Shown one piece after another: positions 43,537 to 52,935 of a stretch of 64,000 nt of DNA. The position numbers were made by a program, and so were the translations under genes. The notes below the pieces were generated by a model. The model had not been told where the DNA came from and did no database searches. It was given only the letters and a program-made list of their open reading frames with translations. Origin of the DNA: Streptomyces sp. ISL-11 (GTDB taxonomy: Bacteria; Actinomycetota; Actinomycetes; Streptomycetales; Streptomycetaceae); NCBI RefSeq assembly GCF_018614525.1, contig NZ_JAGGOL010000027.1, positions 62,001-126,000 on the forward strand, written 5' to 3'. Each line of letters begins with the position of its first letter. Position 1 is the stretch's first letter.

Positions 43537-45348
43537 ATGGACCGTCCGTCCACCCCTGAGCCGTCCCCTTCTCCCCTCCGCACCGTCGCCGTCGTCGGCC
43601 TCGGCACCATGGGCACCGGCATCGCCGACGTGCTCACCCAGGCCGGCCGCGAGGTCATCGGCATCGACGTCTCCGAGGCCGCCGCCGCCCACGCCGTCCG
43701 GGCGCTGGAGATCTCCACCGCCCGCGCGGTGCGGCGCGAACGCATCACCGAGCCCGAGCGGCAGGCCGTGCTCGCCCGCTTCCGCACCTCCGCCGATCTG
43801 CGCGACGCCGCGGCCGCCGACCTCGTGATCGAGGTCGTCCCGGAGGACTACGCACTCAAGCATGAGGTCTTCACCGCCCTGGACGCCATCGTGCGTCCGG
43901 ACACCATCCTGGCGACCGGCACCAACGCCCTGTCCGTCACCCGCCTCGCCGCCGACTCGGCCCGCCCCGAGCGCGTCCTGGGCCTGCACTTCTTCAACCC
44001 CGCGCCGGCCATGAAGCTGGTCGAGATCGTCTCCTCGGTGCTCACCGCCCCGGCCGCCGTCGCCACCGTCACCGAGCTCGCCCACGAGCTGGGCAAGGAG
44101 CCGGTCGCGGTCGGCGACCGGCCCGGATTCGTCGCCGACGGGCTGCTGTTCGGCTACCTCAACCAGGCCGCCGCGATGTACGAGTCGCGCTACGCCACCC
44201 GCGAGGACATCGACGCGGCGATGCGGCTGGGCTGCGGGCTGCCGATGGGGCCGCTCGCCCTGCTCGACCTGATCGGCATCGACACCGCCCGTACGGTCCT
44301 GGAGGCGATGTACGCCGCCTCGCACGACCGGCTGCACGCGCCGGCGCCGATCCTGGGCCAGCTCGCCGAGGCGGGACTGACCGGCCGCAAGGCGGGCCGC
44401 GGGTTCTACACGTACGACGCGCGGGACTCCGCCGTCGTCGTGCCGGACGACCGGACCCCGGGCGCGGCCGGGGACGGCGGTGCGGTGGTGCGCGACGTGC
44501 GGGCCGTCGGCGTGGCCGGGTCGGGCACGATGGCCAGCGGCATCGCCGAGGTCTTCGCCAAGGCCGGTTACCGGGTCGTGCTCGCGGCCCGTACCCCGGA
44601 GAAGGCGGAGGCGGCGAAGGAGCGGATCGCCGCGTCGCTGGCCAGGTCGGTGAAGAAGGGGCGGCTCACGGCCGCCGAGCGCGAGACCGCGCTCGCCGCC
44701 GTCACCCCGGCGGGCTCGCTCGACGCCTTCGCGGACGTCGATCTGGCCGTCGAGGCGGTGGCGGAGGACCTGGCCGTCAAGCAGCAGCTGTTCGCCGCGC
44801 TCGACAAGATCTGCAAGCCGGGCGCGGTGCTCGCCACCACGACGTCCTCGCTGCCCGTCGTCGCCTGCGCCCGCGCCACCTCCCGGCCGCAGGACGTGAT
44901 CGGGATGCACTTCTTCAACCCCGCGCCGGCGATGAAGCTCGTCGAGGTGGTGCGTACGGTCCTGACCGCCGACGACGCGCACGCCACCGTCCGCGCGGTG
45001 TGCGCCCGGGTCCGCAAGCACCCCGTGGACTGCGGCGACCGGGCCGGGTTCATCGTGAACGCGCTCCTGTTCCCCTACCTCAACAACGCGGTGAAGATGG
45101 TGCAGGAGCACTACGCGACGCTCGACGACATCGACGCCGCGATGAAGCTCGGCGGCGGCTATCCGATGGGCCCCTTCGAGCTCCTCGACGTCGTCGGCCT
45201 CGATGTCTCGCTGGCCATCGAGAAGGTCCTGCACCGGGAGTTCCGCGATCCGGGGCTCGCCCCGGCGCCGCTGCTGGAGCACCTGGTGGCGGCGGGCTGC
45301 CTGGGCCGGAAGACGGGCCGCGGCTTCCGCGAGTATGCGAAGGCCTGA
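43537..45348 (+). CDS. Tandem 3-hydroxyacyl-CoA dehydrogenase
   Basis: 603 residues from ATG 43537 with GGAG seven bases upstream. It is an internal duplication: two full copies of the NAD-binding (VAVVGLGTMGTGIADVLTQA and VGVAGSGTMASGIAEVFAKA) and C-terminal 3HCDH domains (GFVADGLLFGYLNQAAAMYE and GFIVNALLFPYLNNAVKMVQ). Each half keeps the HFFNPAPAMKLVE motif with the catalytic His. Such fused proteins act as 3-hydroxybutyryl-CoA dehydrogenases; the product feeds crotonyl-CoA, the substrate of the reductase encoded 1.4 kb downstream, which suggests a shared pathway (inference). Confidence 0.92.
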   Translation: MDRPSTPEPSPSPLRTVAVVGLGTMGTGIADVLTQAGREVIGIDVSEAAAAHAVRALEISTARAVRRERITEPERQAVLARFRTSADLRDAAAADLVIEVVPEDYALKHEVFTALDAIVRPDTILATGTNALSVTRLAADSARPERVLGLHFFNPAPAMKLVEIVSSVLTAPAAVATVTELAHELGKEPVAVGDRPGFVADGLLFGYLNQAAAMYESRYATREDIDAAMRLGCGLPMGPLALLDLIGIDTARTVLEAMYAASHDRLHAPAPILGQLAEAGLTGRKAGRGFYTYDARDSAVVVPDDRTPGAAGDGGAVVRDVRAVGVAGSGTMASGIAEVFAKAGYRVVLAARTPEKAEAAKERIAASLARSVKKGRLTAAERETALAAVTPAGSLDAFADVDLAVEAVAEDLAVKQQLFAALDKICKPGAVLATTTSSLPVVACARATSRPQDVIGMHFFNPAPAMKLVEVVRTVLTADDAHATVRAVCARVRKHPVDCGDRAGFIVNALLFPYLNNAVKMVQEHYATLDDIDAAMKLGGGYPMGPFELLDVVGLDVSLAIEKVLHREFRDPGLAPAPLLEHLVAAGCLGRKTGRGFREYAKA

Positions 45349-45433
45349 CGGAACCCCGGGCTGGGGCGGCCTGCTCGAACCGGCCGGAGGTCCGCCCCGG
45401 CACACCGCCGCGCACGCGTGTTACGTTCCCCAC

Positions 45434-46273
45434 ATGTCCCAGCCCGCCAAGGCCGCCCGCTCCACGCGCGGGGCCGTCGAAGAACCCCGGGAGCCGCACG
45501 CCGGCACCGAGAGCGCCGGCAGCCGCCGCGCCGCCGCTCAACGGCTCACCATGCGCCGCAAACTCGCCGCGGCCGCGATGGAGCTGTTCGCGACGAAGGG
45601 CTACGAGGCGACGACCGTCGACGAGATCGCGGCCGCGGCCGGCGTCGCCCGCCGGACCTTCTTCCGCCACTTCCGCTCCAAGGAAGAGGCCATCTTCCCC
45701 GACCACGACGACACCCTCGTCCGGGCGGCGGGCGTCCTCGACGCCGCCCCGGCCCACGAGAACCCGCTCGACACCGTCTGCCGGGGGATCAAGGAGGTCA
45801 TGCGGATGTACGCGGCCTCCCCCGCCGTCTCCGTGGAGCGCTACCGCCTGACCCGTGAGGTGCCCGCGCTCCGCGAGCGGGAGATCGCCTCGGTCGCCCG
45901 CTACGAGCGGCTGTTCACCCGCTACCTCCTGGGCCACTTCGACGAGACCGCCCACCACGTCGGCGATGACGACCCCCTGCTCGCCGAGGTCGCCGCCTCC
46001 GCCGTCGTCACCGCGCACAACCACGTGCTGCGGCGCTGGCTGCGCGGCGGCGGCGTGGGCGACGTGGAGACCCAGCTCGACCACGCCTTCTCCATCGTGC
46101 GCGAGACGTTCGGCACGGGCATCGGCGCCGGCCGGCCCGCCCAGGAGGCGGCCGCCGACGCCCCGGCCGCCACGGCGCGGGCCGAGGGCGAGGTGCTGGT
46201 CACGGTGGCCCGTACGGACGCGCCGCTCGGCGAGGTCATGCGGGCCATCGAGAAGGCGCTCAAGAAGGGCTGA
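45434..46273 (+). CDS. TetR-family regulator
   Basis: 279 residues from ATG 45434, longer than usual because of a ~35-residue disordered N-terminus (KAARSTRGAVEEPREPHAGT). The HTH (residues ~40-90) contains TVDEIAAAAGVARRTFFRHF and RSKEEAIFPDHD. The C-terminal ligand domain includes HNHVLRRWLRGGGVGDVE and ends with a basic segment MRAIEKALKKG. It lies between the hydroxyacyl-CoA dehydrogenase gene and the ethylmalonyl-CoA operon, so it is a candidate regulator of one or both; a hairpin terminator follows. Confidence 0.9.
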   Translation: MSQPAKAARSTRGAVEEPREPHAGTESAGSRRAAAQRLTMRRKLAAAAMELFATKGYEATTVDEIAAAAGVARRTFFRHFRSKEEAIFPDHDDTLVRAAGVLDAAPAHENPLDTVCRGIKEVMRMYAASPAVSVERYRLTREVPALREREIASVARYERLFTRYLLGHFDETAHHVGDDDPLLAEVAASAVVTAHNHVLRRWLRGGGVGDVETQLDHAFSIVRETFGTGIGAGRPAQEAAADAPAATARAEGEVLVTVARTDAPLGEVMRAIEKALKKG

Positions 46274-46316
46274 ACCCCATCGGGCCTCAAATCCCCCTAT
46301 AGCTCACCATTTCAGG

Positions 46317-46345
46317 CAATGGCCGCCCCACCGGGGCGGCCATTG
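46317..46345. terminator. Hairpin terminator after TetR gene
   Basis: A perfect 13-bp stem (CAATGGCCGCCCC and complement) with a three-base loop begins 44 bp after the TetR stop and separates it from the downstream operon. Confidence 0.85.
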
Positions 46346-46423
46346 TGCGTCACCTGCCGACTACGTGTTGCTCATACGTGCCATCGAGATGACATCTGAG
46401 AGAAATTGTTGGCACCCAGTGTC

Positions 46424-46452
46424 TTGTCGCGTGGCACGCGGTGCCATACCTT
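46424..46452 (+). promoter_or_regulatory. Candidate promoter with operator upstream of ccr
   Basis: TTGTCG (46424-46429) and TACCTT (46447-46452) are spaced by 17 bp. The spacer contains the inverted repeat TGGCACGCGGTGCCA, with a related half site TTGGCAC at 46409. If correct, the ccr transcript has a leader of about 250 nt (to 46711) in which I see a small hairpin CCCGGCGACAGCCGGG but no recognised riboswitch. Confidence 0.5.
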
Positions 46453-46711
46453 GTGGGTGTCCGGGCGGCCGGCGCGCAGACACAACCGTCGTGCGCCGGC
46501 TGTCCCCACCAAGTGCCGAACAGGTACGCCGTGCGCCCGGACCCGCCTGCGTCACAGGCTCCTCGGGGGGCACCACCCGGCGACAGCCGGGAGAACCACC
46601 CGCGCCCGGCCGGACCCCTCAGCACGACCCGCCGAACCGACGGCACCGCCTCTGCACCACCCCGACGTTCCCTCAAGCCGTTCCCCGACGCGCTTCGCCG
46701 GAGGCAATACC

Positions 46712-48049
46712 GTGAACCACATACTCGACGCGATCCTGGCGTCAGACAGCACCACCGAGGACTTCGCCGCCCTCGCCGTCCCCGAGTCCTACCGCGCGGT
46801 GACCGTGCACAAGGACGAGGCCGCGATGTTCGAGGGCCTCACCACGCGGGAGAAGGATCCGCGGAAGTCGCTCCACATCGAAGAGGTGCCGGTCCCCGAA
46901 CTGGGGCCCGGCGAGGCACTGGTGGCCGTGATGGCCAGCTCGGTGAACTACAACTCCGTCTGGACCTCGATCTTCGAGCCCGTCTCCACCTTCGCCTTCC
47001 TGGAGCGCTACGGGCGCACCTCCCCGCTGGGCAAGCGCCACGACCTGCCGTACCACGTCATCGGCTCGGACCTCGCGGGCGTGGTCCTGCGCACCGGACC
47101 CGGCGTCAACGCCTGGAAGCCGGGCGACGAGGTGGTCGCGCACTGCCTGTCGGTGGAGCTGGAGAGCGCCGAAGGACACAACGACACCATGCTCGACCCC
47201 GAGCAGCGCATCTGGGGCTTCGAGACCAACTTCGGCGGCCTGGCCGAGATCGCGCTGGTGAAGTCCAACCAGCTGATGCCCAAGCCCAAGCACTTGAGCT
47301 GGGAGGAGGCCGCGGCGCCGGGGCTGGTCAACTCCACCGCGTACCGCCAGCTGGTCTCCCGCAACGGCGCCGGCATGAAGCAGGGCGACAACGTGCTGAT
47401 CTGGGGCGCGAGCGGCGGACTCGGCTCGTACGCCACCCAGTTCGCCCTGGCCGGCGGCGCCACCCCGATCTGTGTGGTCTCCAGCGACCAGAAGGCCGAG
47501 ATCTGCCGGCGGATGGGCGCCGAGGCGATCATCGACCGCAACGCCGAGGGCTACAAGTTCTGGAAGGACGAGCACACCCAGGACCCGAGGGAATGGAAGC
47601 GCCTGGGCAAGCGCATCCGCGAGTTCACCGGCGGCGAGGACGTGGACATCGTCTTCGAGCACCCCGGCCGCGAGACCTTCGGCGCCTCGGTCTACGTCAC
47701 CCGCAAGGGCGGCACCATCGTCACCTGCGCCTCCACCTCCGGCTACAAGCACGAATACGACAACCGCTACCTGTGGATGTCGCTGAAGAAGATCATCGGC
47801 TCCCACTTCGCCAACTACCGTGAGGCATGGGAGGCCAACCGCCTGATCGCCAAGGGGAAGATCCACCCGACGCTGTCGAAGACCTACACCCTCGAGGAAA
47901 CCGGTCAGGCCGCCTACGACGTCCACCGCAACCTCCACCAGGGCAAGGTCGGCGTCCTCGCGCTCGCGCCCGAGGAGGGCATGGGTGTCACCGACCACGA
48001 AATGCGCGCCCGCCACATCGACGCGATCAACCGATTCCGGAACGTCTGA
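46712..48049 (+). CDS. ccr: Crotonyl-CoA carboxylase/reductase
   Basis: 445 residues from GTG 46712 with CGGAGG upstream. MDR-family protein with the Ccr-specific N-terminus (AVTVHKDEAAMFEGL), VMASSVNYNSVWTSIFEPVS, HVIGSDLAGVV, IWGFETNFGGLAEIALVK, NADPH site LIWGASGGLGSYATQFAL, and FEHPGRETFGASVYVTRKGG. It reductively carboxylates crotonyl-CoA to ethylmalonyl-CoA with NADPH and CO2, the key step of the ethylmalonyl-CoA pathway and a source of polyketide extender units. First gene of an operon with the mutase, lyase, hydratase and dehydrogenase. Confidence 0.96.
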   Translation: MNHILDAILASDSTTEDFAALAVPESYRAVTVHKDEAAMFEGLTTREKDPRKSLHIEEVPVPELGPGEALVAVMASSVNYNSVWTSIFEPVSTFAFLERYGRTSPLGKRHDLPYHVIGSDLAGVVLRTGPGVNAWKPGDEVVAHCLSVELESAEGHNDTMLDPEQRIWGFETNFGGLAEIALVKSNQLMPKPKHLSWEEAAAPGLVNSTAYRQLVSRNGAGMKQGDNVLIWGASGGLGSYATQFALAGGATPICVVSSDQKAEICRRMGAEAIIDRNAEGYKFWKDEHTQDPREWKRLGKRIREFTGGEDVDIVFEHPGRETFGASVYVTRKGGTIVTCASTSGYKHEYDNRYLWMSLKKIIGSHFANYREAWEANRLIAKGKIHPTLSKTYTLEETGQAAYDVHRNLHQGKVGVLALAPEEGMGVTDHEMRARHIDAINRFRNV

Positions 48050-48062
48050 GAGACGTGTACAC

Positions 48063-50075
48063 ATGACCGATCGTCACAAGGATCGTCCGTGGCTCATGCG
48101 GACCTACGCCGGTCACTCCACGGCCGAGGCGTCCAATGAGCTCTACCGCCGCAACCTCGCCAAGGGGCAGACCGGCCTCTCGGTCGCGTTCGACCTGCCG
48201 ACGCAGACCGGCTACGACTCCGACCACATCCTCGCCCGCGGCGAGGTGGGCCGGGTCGGGGTCCCGGTGGCCCATCTCGGTGACATGCGGCGGCTGTTCC
48301 AGGACATCCCGCTGGAACAGATGAACACCTCCATGACCATCAACGCCACGGCCATGTGGCTGCTGGCGATGTACCAGGTGGTCGCGGAGGAACAGGGCGC
48401 CGACATCACCAGGCTGTCGGGGACGACCCAGAACGACATCGTCAAGGAGTACCTCTCCCGGGGCACGCACGTCTTCCCGCCCGGGCCGTCCCTCCGGCTG
48501 ACGACCGACATGATCACGTACACGGTGAACCACATCCCGAAGTGGAACCCGATCAACATCTGCAGCTACCACCTGCAGGAAGCGGGCGCCACGCCGGTCC
48601 AGGAGATCTCCTACGCGATGTCCACCGCGATCGCCGTGCTCGACGCGGTGTTCGCGTCGGGCCAGATCGCGGAGGACCGCAAGGGCGAGGTCGTCGCCCG
48701 CATCTCGTTCTTCGTGAACGCGGGTGTCCGGTTCGTCGAGGAGATGTGCAAGATGCGCGCCTTCGGGCGCATCTGGGACCAGGTCACGCGGGAGCGCTAC
48801 GGCATCGAGGACCCCAAGCAGCGCCGCTTCCGCTACGGCGTCCAGGTCAACTCCCTGGGTCTGACCGAGGCGCAGCCGGAGAACAACGTCCAGCGCATCG
48901 TCCTGGAGATGCTGGCCGTCACCCTCTCCAAGGACGCGCGCGCCCGCGCCGTGCAGCTGCCGGCCTGGAACGAGGCGCTGGGCCTGCCCCGCCCCTGGGA
49001 CCAGCAGTGGTCGCTGCGCATCCAGCAGGTCCTCGCCCTCGAGAGCGACCTGCTGGAGTACGAGGACATCTTCGCCGGCTCGCACGTCATCGAGGCGAAG
49101 GTGACGGAGCTGGTCACCGAGTGCCTCGCCGAGATGGAGCGCATCGAGCGGATGGGCGGCGCGATGGCGGCCGTCGAGTCCGGCTACCTGAAGTCCCAGC
49201 TCGTCTCCTCGCACGCCGAGCGGCGGGCCCGGATCGAGGCCGGCGAGGAGAAGATCGTCGGCGTCAACTGCCACGTGTCCACCGAGCCCAACCCGCTCAC
49301 CGCCGATCTCGACACCGCGATCATGACGGTCGACCCGGCGAACGAGGCCCGCGTCGTGGCGTCCCTGCACCGCTGGCGCGACGACCGCGACGAGGGCCGC
49401 GCGCAGGAGTCGCTGTCGGCGCTGAAGAAGGCGGCGGCGGGCATCGAGAACCTCATGCCCGCCACCGTGGAGTGCGTACGCGCCGGCGTGACGACCGGCG
49501 AGTGGGCCTGGGCGCTGCGGGACGTCTTCGGCGAGTTCCGCGCCCCCACGGGCGTGAGCAGCGCCCCGGTGGCCGTCACCGCGGAGGCGGGCACCCCGCT
49601 CGCCGCCGTCCGCACCAAGGTCGCCCGTACCGCCGAGGAGCTGGGCAGCGGCAAGCTGCGCCTGCTGGTCGGCAAGCCCGGCCTGGACGGGCACTCCAAC
49701 GGCGCCGAGCAGATCGCCGTACGGGCCCGCGACGCCGGCTTCGAGGTGGTCTACCAGGGCATCCGGCTCACCCCGGAGCAGATCGTCTCGGCGGCCGTCG
49801 CGGAGGACGTGCACTGCGTCGGCCTGTCGATCCTCTCGGGTTCGCACGCCGAGCTGGTGCCGGACGTGCTGACCCGGCTGCGGAGCACGGGGGCGGACGA
49901 GGTCCCGGTCATCGTCGGTGGCATCATCCCGTCCGCGGACGCCGTCGCCCTGCGGGCGGCGGGTGTCGCGGCCGTTTTCACACCCAAGGACTTCGGTATC
50001 ACGGAGATCATCGGCCGTATCGTCGACGAGATCCGGAAAGCGAACCACCTCGACCCTCTGGAGGTCCCCGCATGA
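48063..50075 (+). CDS. meaA: Ethylmalonyl-CoA mutase (MeaA)
   Basis: 670 residues from ATG 48063. N-terminal TIM-barrel of the methylmalonyl-CoA mutase large-subunit family (GLSVAFDLPTQTGYDSDHIL, MNTSMTINATAMWLLAMYQV) and C-terminal cobalamin domain (~530-660) with LLVGKPGLDGHSNGAEQIAV, the Asp-x-His-x-x-Gly B12 signature. It isomerises ethylmalonyl-CoA to methylsuccinyl-CoA. It begins 13 bp after ccr; the lyase start overlaps its stop. Length matches MeaA/Ecm proteins. Confidence 0.95.
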   Translation: MTDRHKDRPWLMRTYAGHSTAEASNELYRRNLAKGQTGLSVAFDLPTQTGYDSDHILARGEVGRVGVPVAHLGDMRRLFQDIPLEQMNTSMTINATAMWLLAMYQVVAEEQGADITRLSGTTQNDIVKEYLSRGTHVFPPGPSLRLTTDMITYTVNHIPKWNPINICSYHLQEAGATPVQEISYAMSTAIAVLDAVFASGQIAEDRKGEVVARISFFVNAGVRFVEEMCKMRAFGRIWDQVTRERYGIEDPKQRRFRYGVQVNSLGLTEAQPENNVQRIVLEMLAVTLSKDARARAVQLPAWNEALGLPRPWDQQWSLRIQQVLALESDLLEYEDIFAGSHVIEAKVTELVTECLAEMERIERMGGAMAAVESGYLKSQLVSSHAERRARIEAGEEKIVGVNCHVSTEPNPLTADLDTAIMTVDPANEARVVASLHRWRDDRDEGRAQESLSALKKAAAGIENLMPATVECVRAGVTTGEWAWALRDVFGEFRAPTGVSSAPVAVTAEAGTPLAAVRTKVARTAEELGSGKLRLLVGKPGLDGHSNGAEQIAVRARDAGFEVVYQGIRLTPEQIVSAAVAEDVHCVGLSILSGSHAELVPDVLTRLRSTGADEVPVIVGGIIPSADAVALRAAGVAAVFTPKDFGITEIIGRIVDEIRKANHLDPLEVPA

Positions 50076-51034
50076 CCACGCCCAACCGTCTGCGGCCGCG
50101 CCGCTCCTGCCTCGCCGTCCCCGGCAGCAACCCGCGGTTCCTGGAGAAGGCGCAGGGCCTGGCGGCCGACCAGGTCTTCCTCGACCTGGAGGACGCCTGC
50201 GCGCCGCTCGCCAAGGAGGGGGCCCGGCACACCATCGTCGACGCGCTCAACAACGGCGACTGGACGGGCAAGACCAGGGTCGTACGGGTCAACGACTGGA
50301 CGACGCACTGGACGTACCGCGACGTCGTCACGGTCGTGGAGGGCGCCGGCCCGAACCTCGACTGCATCATGCTGCCGAAGGTGCAGGACGCCCAGCAGAT
50401 CGTCGCCCTGGACCTGCTGCTGACGCAGATCGAGAAGACCATGGGCTTCGAGGTCGGGCTCATCGGCATCGAGGCGCAGATCGAGAACGCCAAGGGCCTG
50501 ATCAACGTCGACGACATCGCCGCCGCGTCGCCGCGTGTCGAGACGATCATCTTCGGCCCGGCCGACTTCATGGCCTCCATCAACATGAAGTCCCTCGTCG
50601 TCGGCCACCAGCCCCCCGGCTATGGCGCGGACGCCTATCACTACATCCTGATGCGCATTTTGATGGCGGCCCGCGCCAACGATCTCCAGGCGATCGACGG
50701 TCCTTACCTTCAGATTCGTAACTCCGAGGGCTACCGCGAGGTGGCCGGCCGCGCCGCCGCGCTGGGCTTCGACGGCAAGTGGGTGCTGCACCCGGACCAG
50801 GTGGAGCTGGCGAACGAGATCTTCTCGCCGTCGCAGGAGGACTACGACCACGCCGAGCTGATCCTGGACGCGTACGAGTACTGCACCTCCGAGGCGGGCG
50901 GCAAGAAGGGCTCGGCCATGCTCGGCGACGAGATGATCGACGAGGCCAGCCGGAAGATGGCACTGGTCGTCTCCGGCAAGGGCCGCGCGGCGGGCATGAC
51001 CCGTACGTCCAAGTTCGAAGTTCCGGAGGCATGA
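50072..51034 (+). CDS. HpcH/HpaI-family CoA lyase (malyl-/beta-methylmalyl-CoA lyase)
   Basis: 320 residues from ATG 50072 overlapping the mutase stop (ATGA). RRSCLAVPGSNPRFLEKAQG, VFLDLEDACAPLAKEGAR (Mg-binding Glu/Asp), IMLPKVQDAQQI, GLIGIEAQIENAKG and IIFGPADFMASINM are diagnostic of CitE-like lyases. In this operon it should cleave beta-methylmalyl-CoA to glyoxylate and propionyl-CoA, as Mcl1 does in Rhodobacter. The C-terminus includes GFDGKWVLHPDQVELANE, as in L-malyl-CoA lyases. Confidence 0.93.
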   Translation: MTTPNRLRPRRSCLAVPGSNPRFLEKAQGLAADQVFLDLEDACAPLAKEGARHTIVDALNNGDWTGKTRVVRVNDWTTHWTYRDVVTVVEGAGPNLDCIMLPKVQDAQQIVALDLLLTQIEKTMGFEVGLIGIEAQIENAKGLINVDDIAAASPRVETIIFGPADFMASINMKSLVVGHQPPGYGADAYHYILMRILMAARANDLQAIDGPYLQIRNSEGYREVAGRAAALGFDGKWVLHPDQVELANEIFSPSQEDYDHAELILDAYEYCTSEAGGKKGSAMLGDEMIDEASRKMALVVSGKGRAAGMTRTSKFEVPEA

Positions 51035-51039
51035 GCACG

Positions 51040-51552
51040 ATGCAGTTCGGCCGCACCTATGAAGAGTTCACCGTCGGCGATGTCTACAAGCACTGGCCCG
51101 GCAAGACGGTCACCGAATACGACGACCACCTCTTCTGTCTGCTCACGATGAATCACCATCCGCTGCACATGGACAGCAACTACGCGGAGAAGACGACCGA
51201 TTTCGGCGAGAACGTCGTGGTCGGCAATTACATCTACTCGCTGCTGCTGGGCATGTCCGTCCCCGATGTCTCGGGCAAGGCGATCGCCAATCTGGAGGTG
51301 GAGTCGCTGAAGCACATCGCGCCGACCTTCCACGGCGACACCCTCTACGGCGAGACGACCGTGCTGGACAAGACGCCCTCGAAGTCCAAGAACGACCGCG
51401 GCATCGTGTATGTCGAGACCAAGGGCTACAAGCAGGACGGAACCGTCGTCTGTGTCTTCCGGCGCAAGGTGATGGTGCCCACCGCCACGTACATCGAGGA
51501 GCGCGGCGGAGAGCAGCCCGGCCGCCCCGAGCCGATCACCCGGGAGAAGTGA
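51040..51552 (+). CDS. MaoC-like hydratase (probable mesaconyl-CoA hydratase)
   Basis: 170 residues from ATG 51040 (MQFGRTYEEF), preferred because GGAGG is ten bases upstream; the ATG at 51031 overlapping the lyase stop has only one base of spacing. Single hot-dog domain with YDDHLFCLLTMNHHPLHMDS (catalytic Asp/His of MaoC), VVVGNYIYSLLLGMSVPDVS and a C-terminal IVYVETKGYKQDGTVV strand. The Rhodobacter mesaconyl-CoA hydratase is about twice this length, so here a single-domain enzyme is expected to dimerise. Its role in the pathway is inferred from operon context. Confidence 0.9.
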   Translation: MQFGRTYEEFTVGDVYKHWPGKTVTEYDDHLFCLLTMNHHPLHMDSNYAEKTTDFGENVVVGNYIYSLLLGMSVPDVSGKAIANLEVESLKHIAPTFHGDTLYGETTVLDKTPSKSKNDRGIVYVETKGYKQDGTVVCVFRRKVMVPTATYIEERGGEQPGRPEPITREK

Positions 51553-51553
51553 G

Positions 51554-52765
51554 ATGCGACGCCTCGCGCAGACCGACGGTCTGACGGACATCCAGCGGGA
51601 AATCCTCGCCACGGTCCGTGAATTCGTCGACAAAGAGATCATCCCGGTCGCGACCGAGCTGGAGCACCGCGACGAGTACCCGACCCGGATAGTCGAGGGC
51701 CTCAAGGAACTCGGCCTCTTCGGGCTGATGATCCCGGAGGAGTACGGCGGCCTGGGTGAGTCGCTTCTCACATACGCACTGTGCGTCGAGGAGATCGCGC
51801 GCGGCTGGATGAGTGTGTCGGGAATCATCAATACGCACTTCATCGTCGCCTACATGCTCAAGCAGCACGGCACGCAGGAGCAGCGGGAGCACTTCCTGCC
51901 CCGGATGGCCACCGGTGAGGTGCGGGGCGCGTTCTCGATGTCCGAGCCGGGCCTGGGCTCGGATGTGTCGGCCATCACATCGAAGGGCGTACTGGACGGC
52001 GACTCCGGTGACTACGTGCTCAACGGCCAGAAGATGTGGCTGACGAACGGCGGCTCCTCCACGCTCGTGGCCGTGCTCTGCCGGACGGACGAGGGTCATC
52101 CGGCGGGCACCGCGCCGCACAAGTCGATGACCACCTTCCTCGTCGAGAAGGAACCGGGATTCGGGCAGGTCAAGCCGGGTCTGACCATTCCCGGAAAGAT
52201 CGACAAAATGGGCTACAAGGGTGTCGACACCACCGAATTGATCATGGATGGCCTGCGGGTGCCGGCGAACCGGGTGCTCGGCGGGACCACCGGCCGGGGT
52301 TTTTACCAAATGATGGACGGCGTGGAGGTCGGCCGCGTCAATGTCGCCGCGCGTGGTTGCGGCGTCGCTCAGCGCGCCTTCGAGCTGGGTGTTTCCTACG
52401 CCCAGCAGCGGCAGACCTTCGGAAAACCCATCGCGCAACACCAGGCCATTCAATTCAAACTGGCCGAAATGGGGACAAAGGTCGAAGCGGCGCATGCGAT
52501 GATGGTGAACGCGGCACGCAAGAAGGACTCGGGACAGCGCAATGACCTCGAGGCCGGAATGGCCAAGTACCTCGCGTCGGAGTACTGCAAGGAAGTGGTC
52601 GAGGACGCGTTCCGCATCCATGGCGGCTACGGCTTCTCCAAGGAGTACGAGATCGAGCGCCTCTACCGGGAGGCTCCGATGCTGCTCATCGGCGAAGGCA
52701 CGGCCGAGATCCAGAAAATGATCATTGGGCGGCGGCTACTGGAGGAGTACCGACTCCAGGGCTGA
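51554..52765 (+). CDS. mcd: Acyl-CoA dehydrogenase (probable methylsuccinyl-CoA dehydrogenase)
   Basis: 403 residues from ATG 51554, one base after the hydratase stop. Acyl-CoA dehydrogenase motifs: MIPEEYGGLGES, FSMSEPGLGSDVSAI, LNGQKMWLTNGGSS, QRQTFGKPIAQHQAIQFKLA and FRIHGGYGFSKEYEIERLYR followed by LIGEGTAEIQKMIIG, where the Glu in GEGTAE is the usual catalytic base. FAD-dependent oxidation of methylsuccinyl-CoA to mesaconyl-CoA is the expected reaction in this operon. The second half uses more A/T-ending codons than its neighbours, without any break in the frame. Confidence 0.93.
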   Translation: MRRLAQTDGLTDIQREILATVREFVDKEIIPVATELEHRDEYPTRIVEGLKELGLFGLMIPEEYGGLGESLLTYALCVEEIARGWMSVSGIINTHFIVAYMLKQHGTQEQREHFLPRMATGEVRGAFSMSEPGLGSDVSAITSKGVLDGDSGDYVLNGQKMWLTNGGSSTLVAVLCRTDEGHPAGTAPHKSMTTFLVEKEPGFGQVKPGLTIPGKIDKMGYKGVDTTELIMDGLRVPANRVLGGTTGRGFYQMMDGVEVGRVNVAARGCGVAQRAFELGVSYAQQRQTFGKPIAQHQAIQFKLAEMGTKVEAAHAMMVNAARKKDSGQRNDLEAGMAKYLASEYCKEVVEDAFRIHGGYGFSKEYEIERLYREAPMLLIGEGTAEIQKMIIGRRLLEEYRLQG

Positions 52766-52935
52766 TTGTCCCAATTAGGGGTTGTTTGACCGAGAAGAAG
52801 ATCACACCCAGTCATCGAACTTCGGTCATCGACTGGCCCTGGCGCTTGGCCAGTTGCCACCCGCAACCGATAGCATCCCCGGAAAGCCGCCGTCCCCCAA
52901 TCGTTACGCGGCACCCTCCGCTACGAAGGTCACCC

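Noticed and set aside
46453..46711. Possible cobalamin riboswitch in the ccr leader (CCCGCCTGCGTCACAGG recalls a B12 box)
   Set aside because: The conserved GCCACTG core and surrounding helices of cobalamin riboswitches are not present; the likeness is only local.
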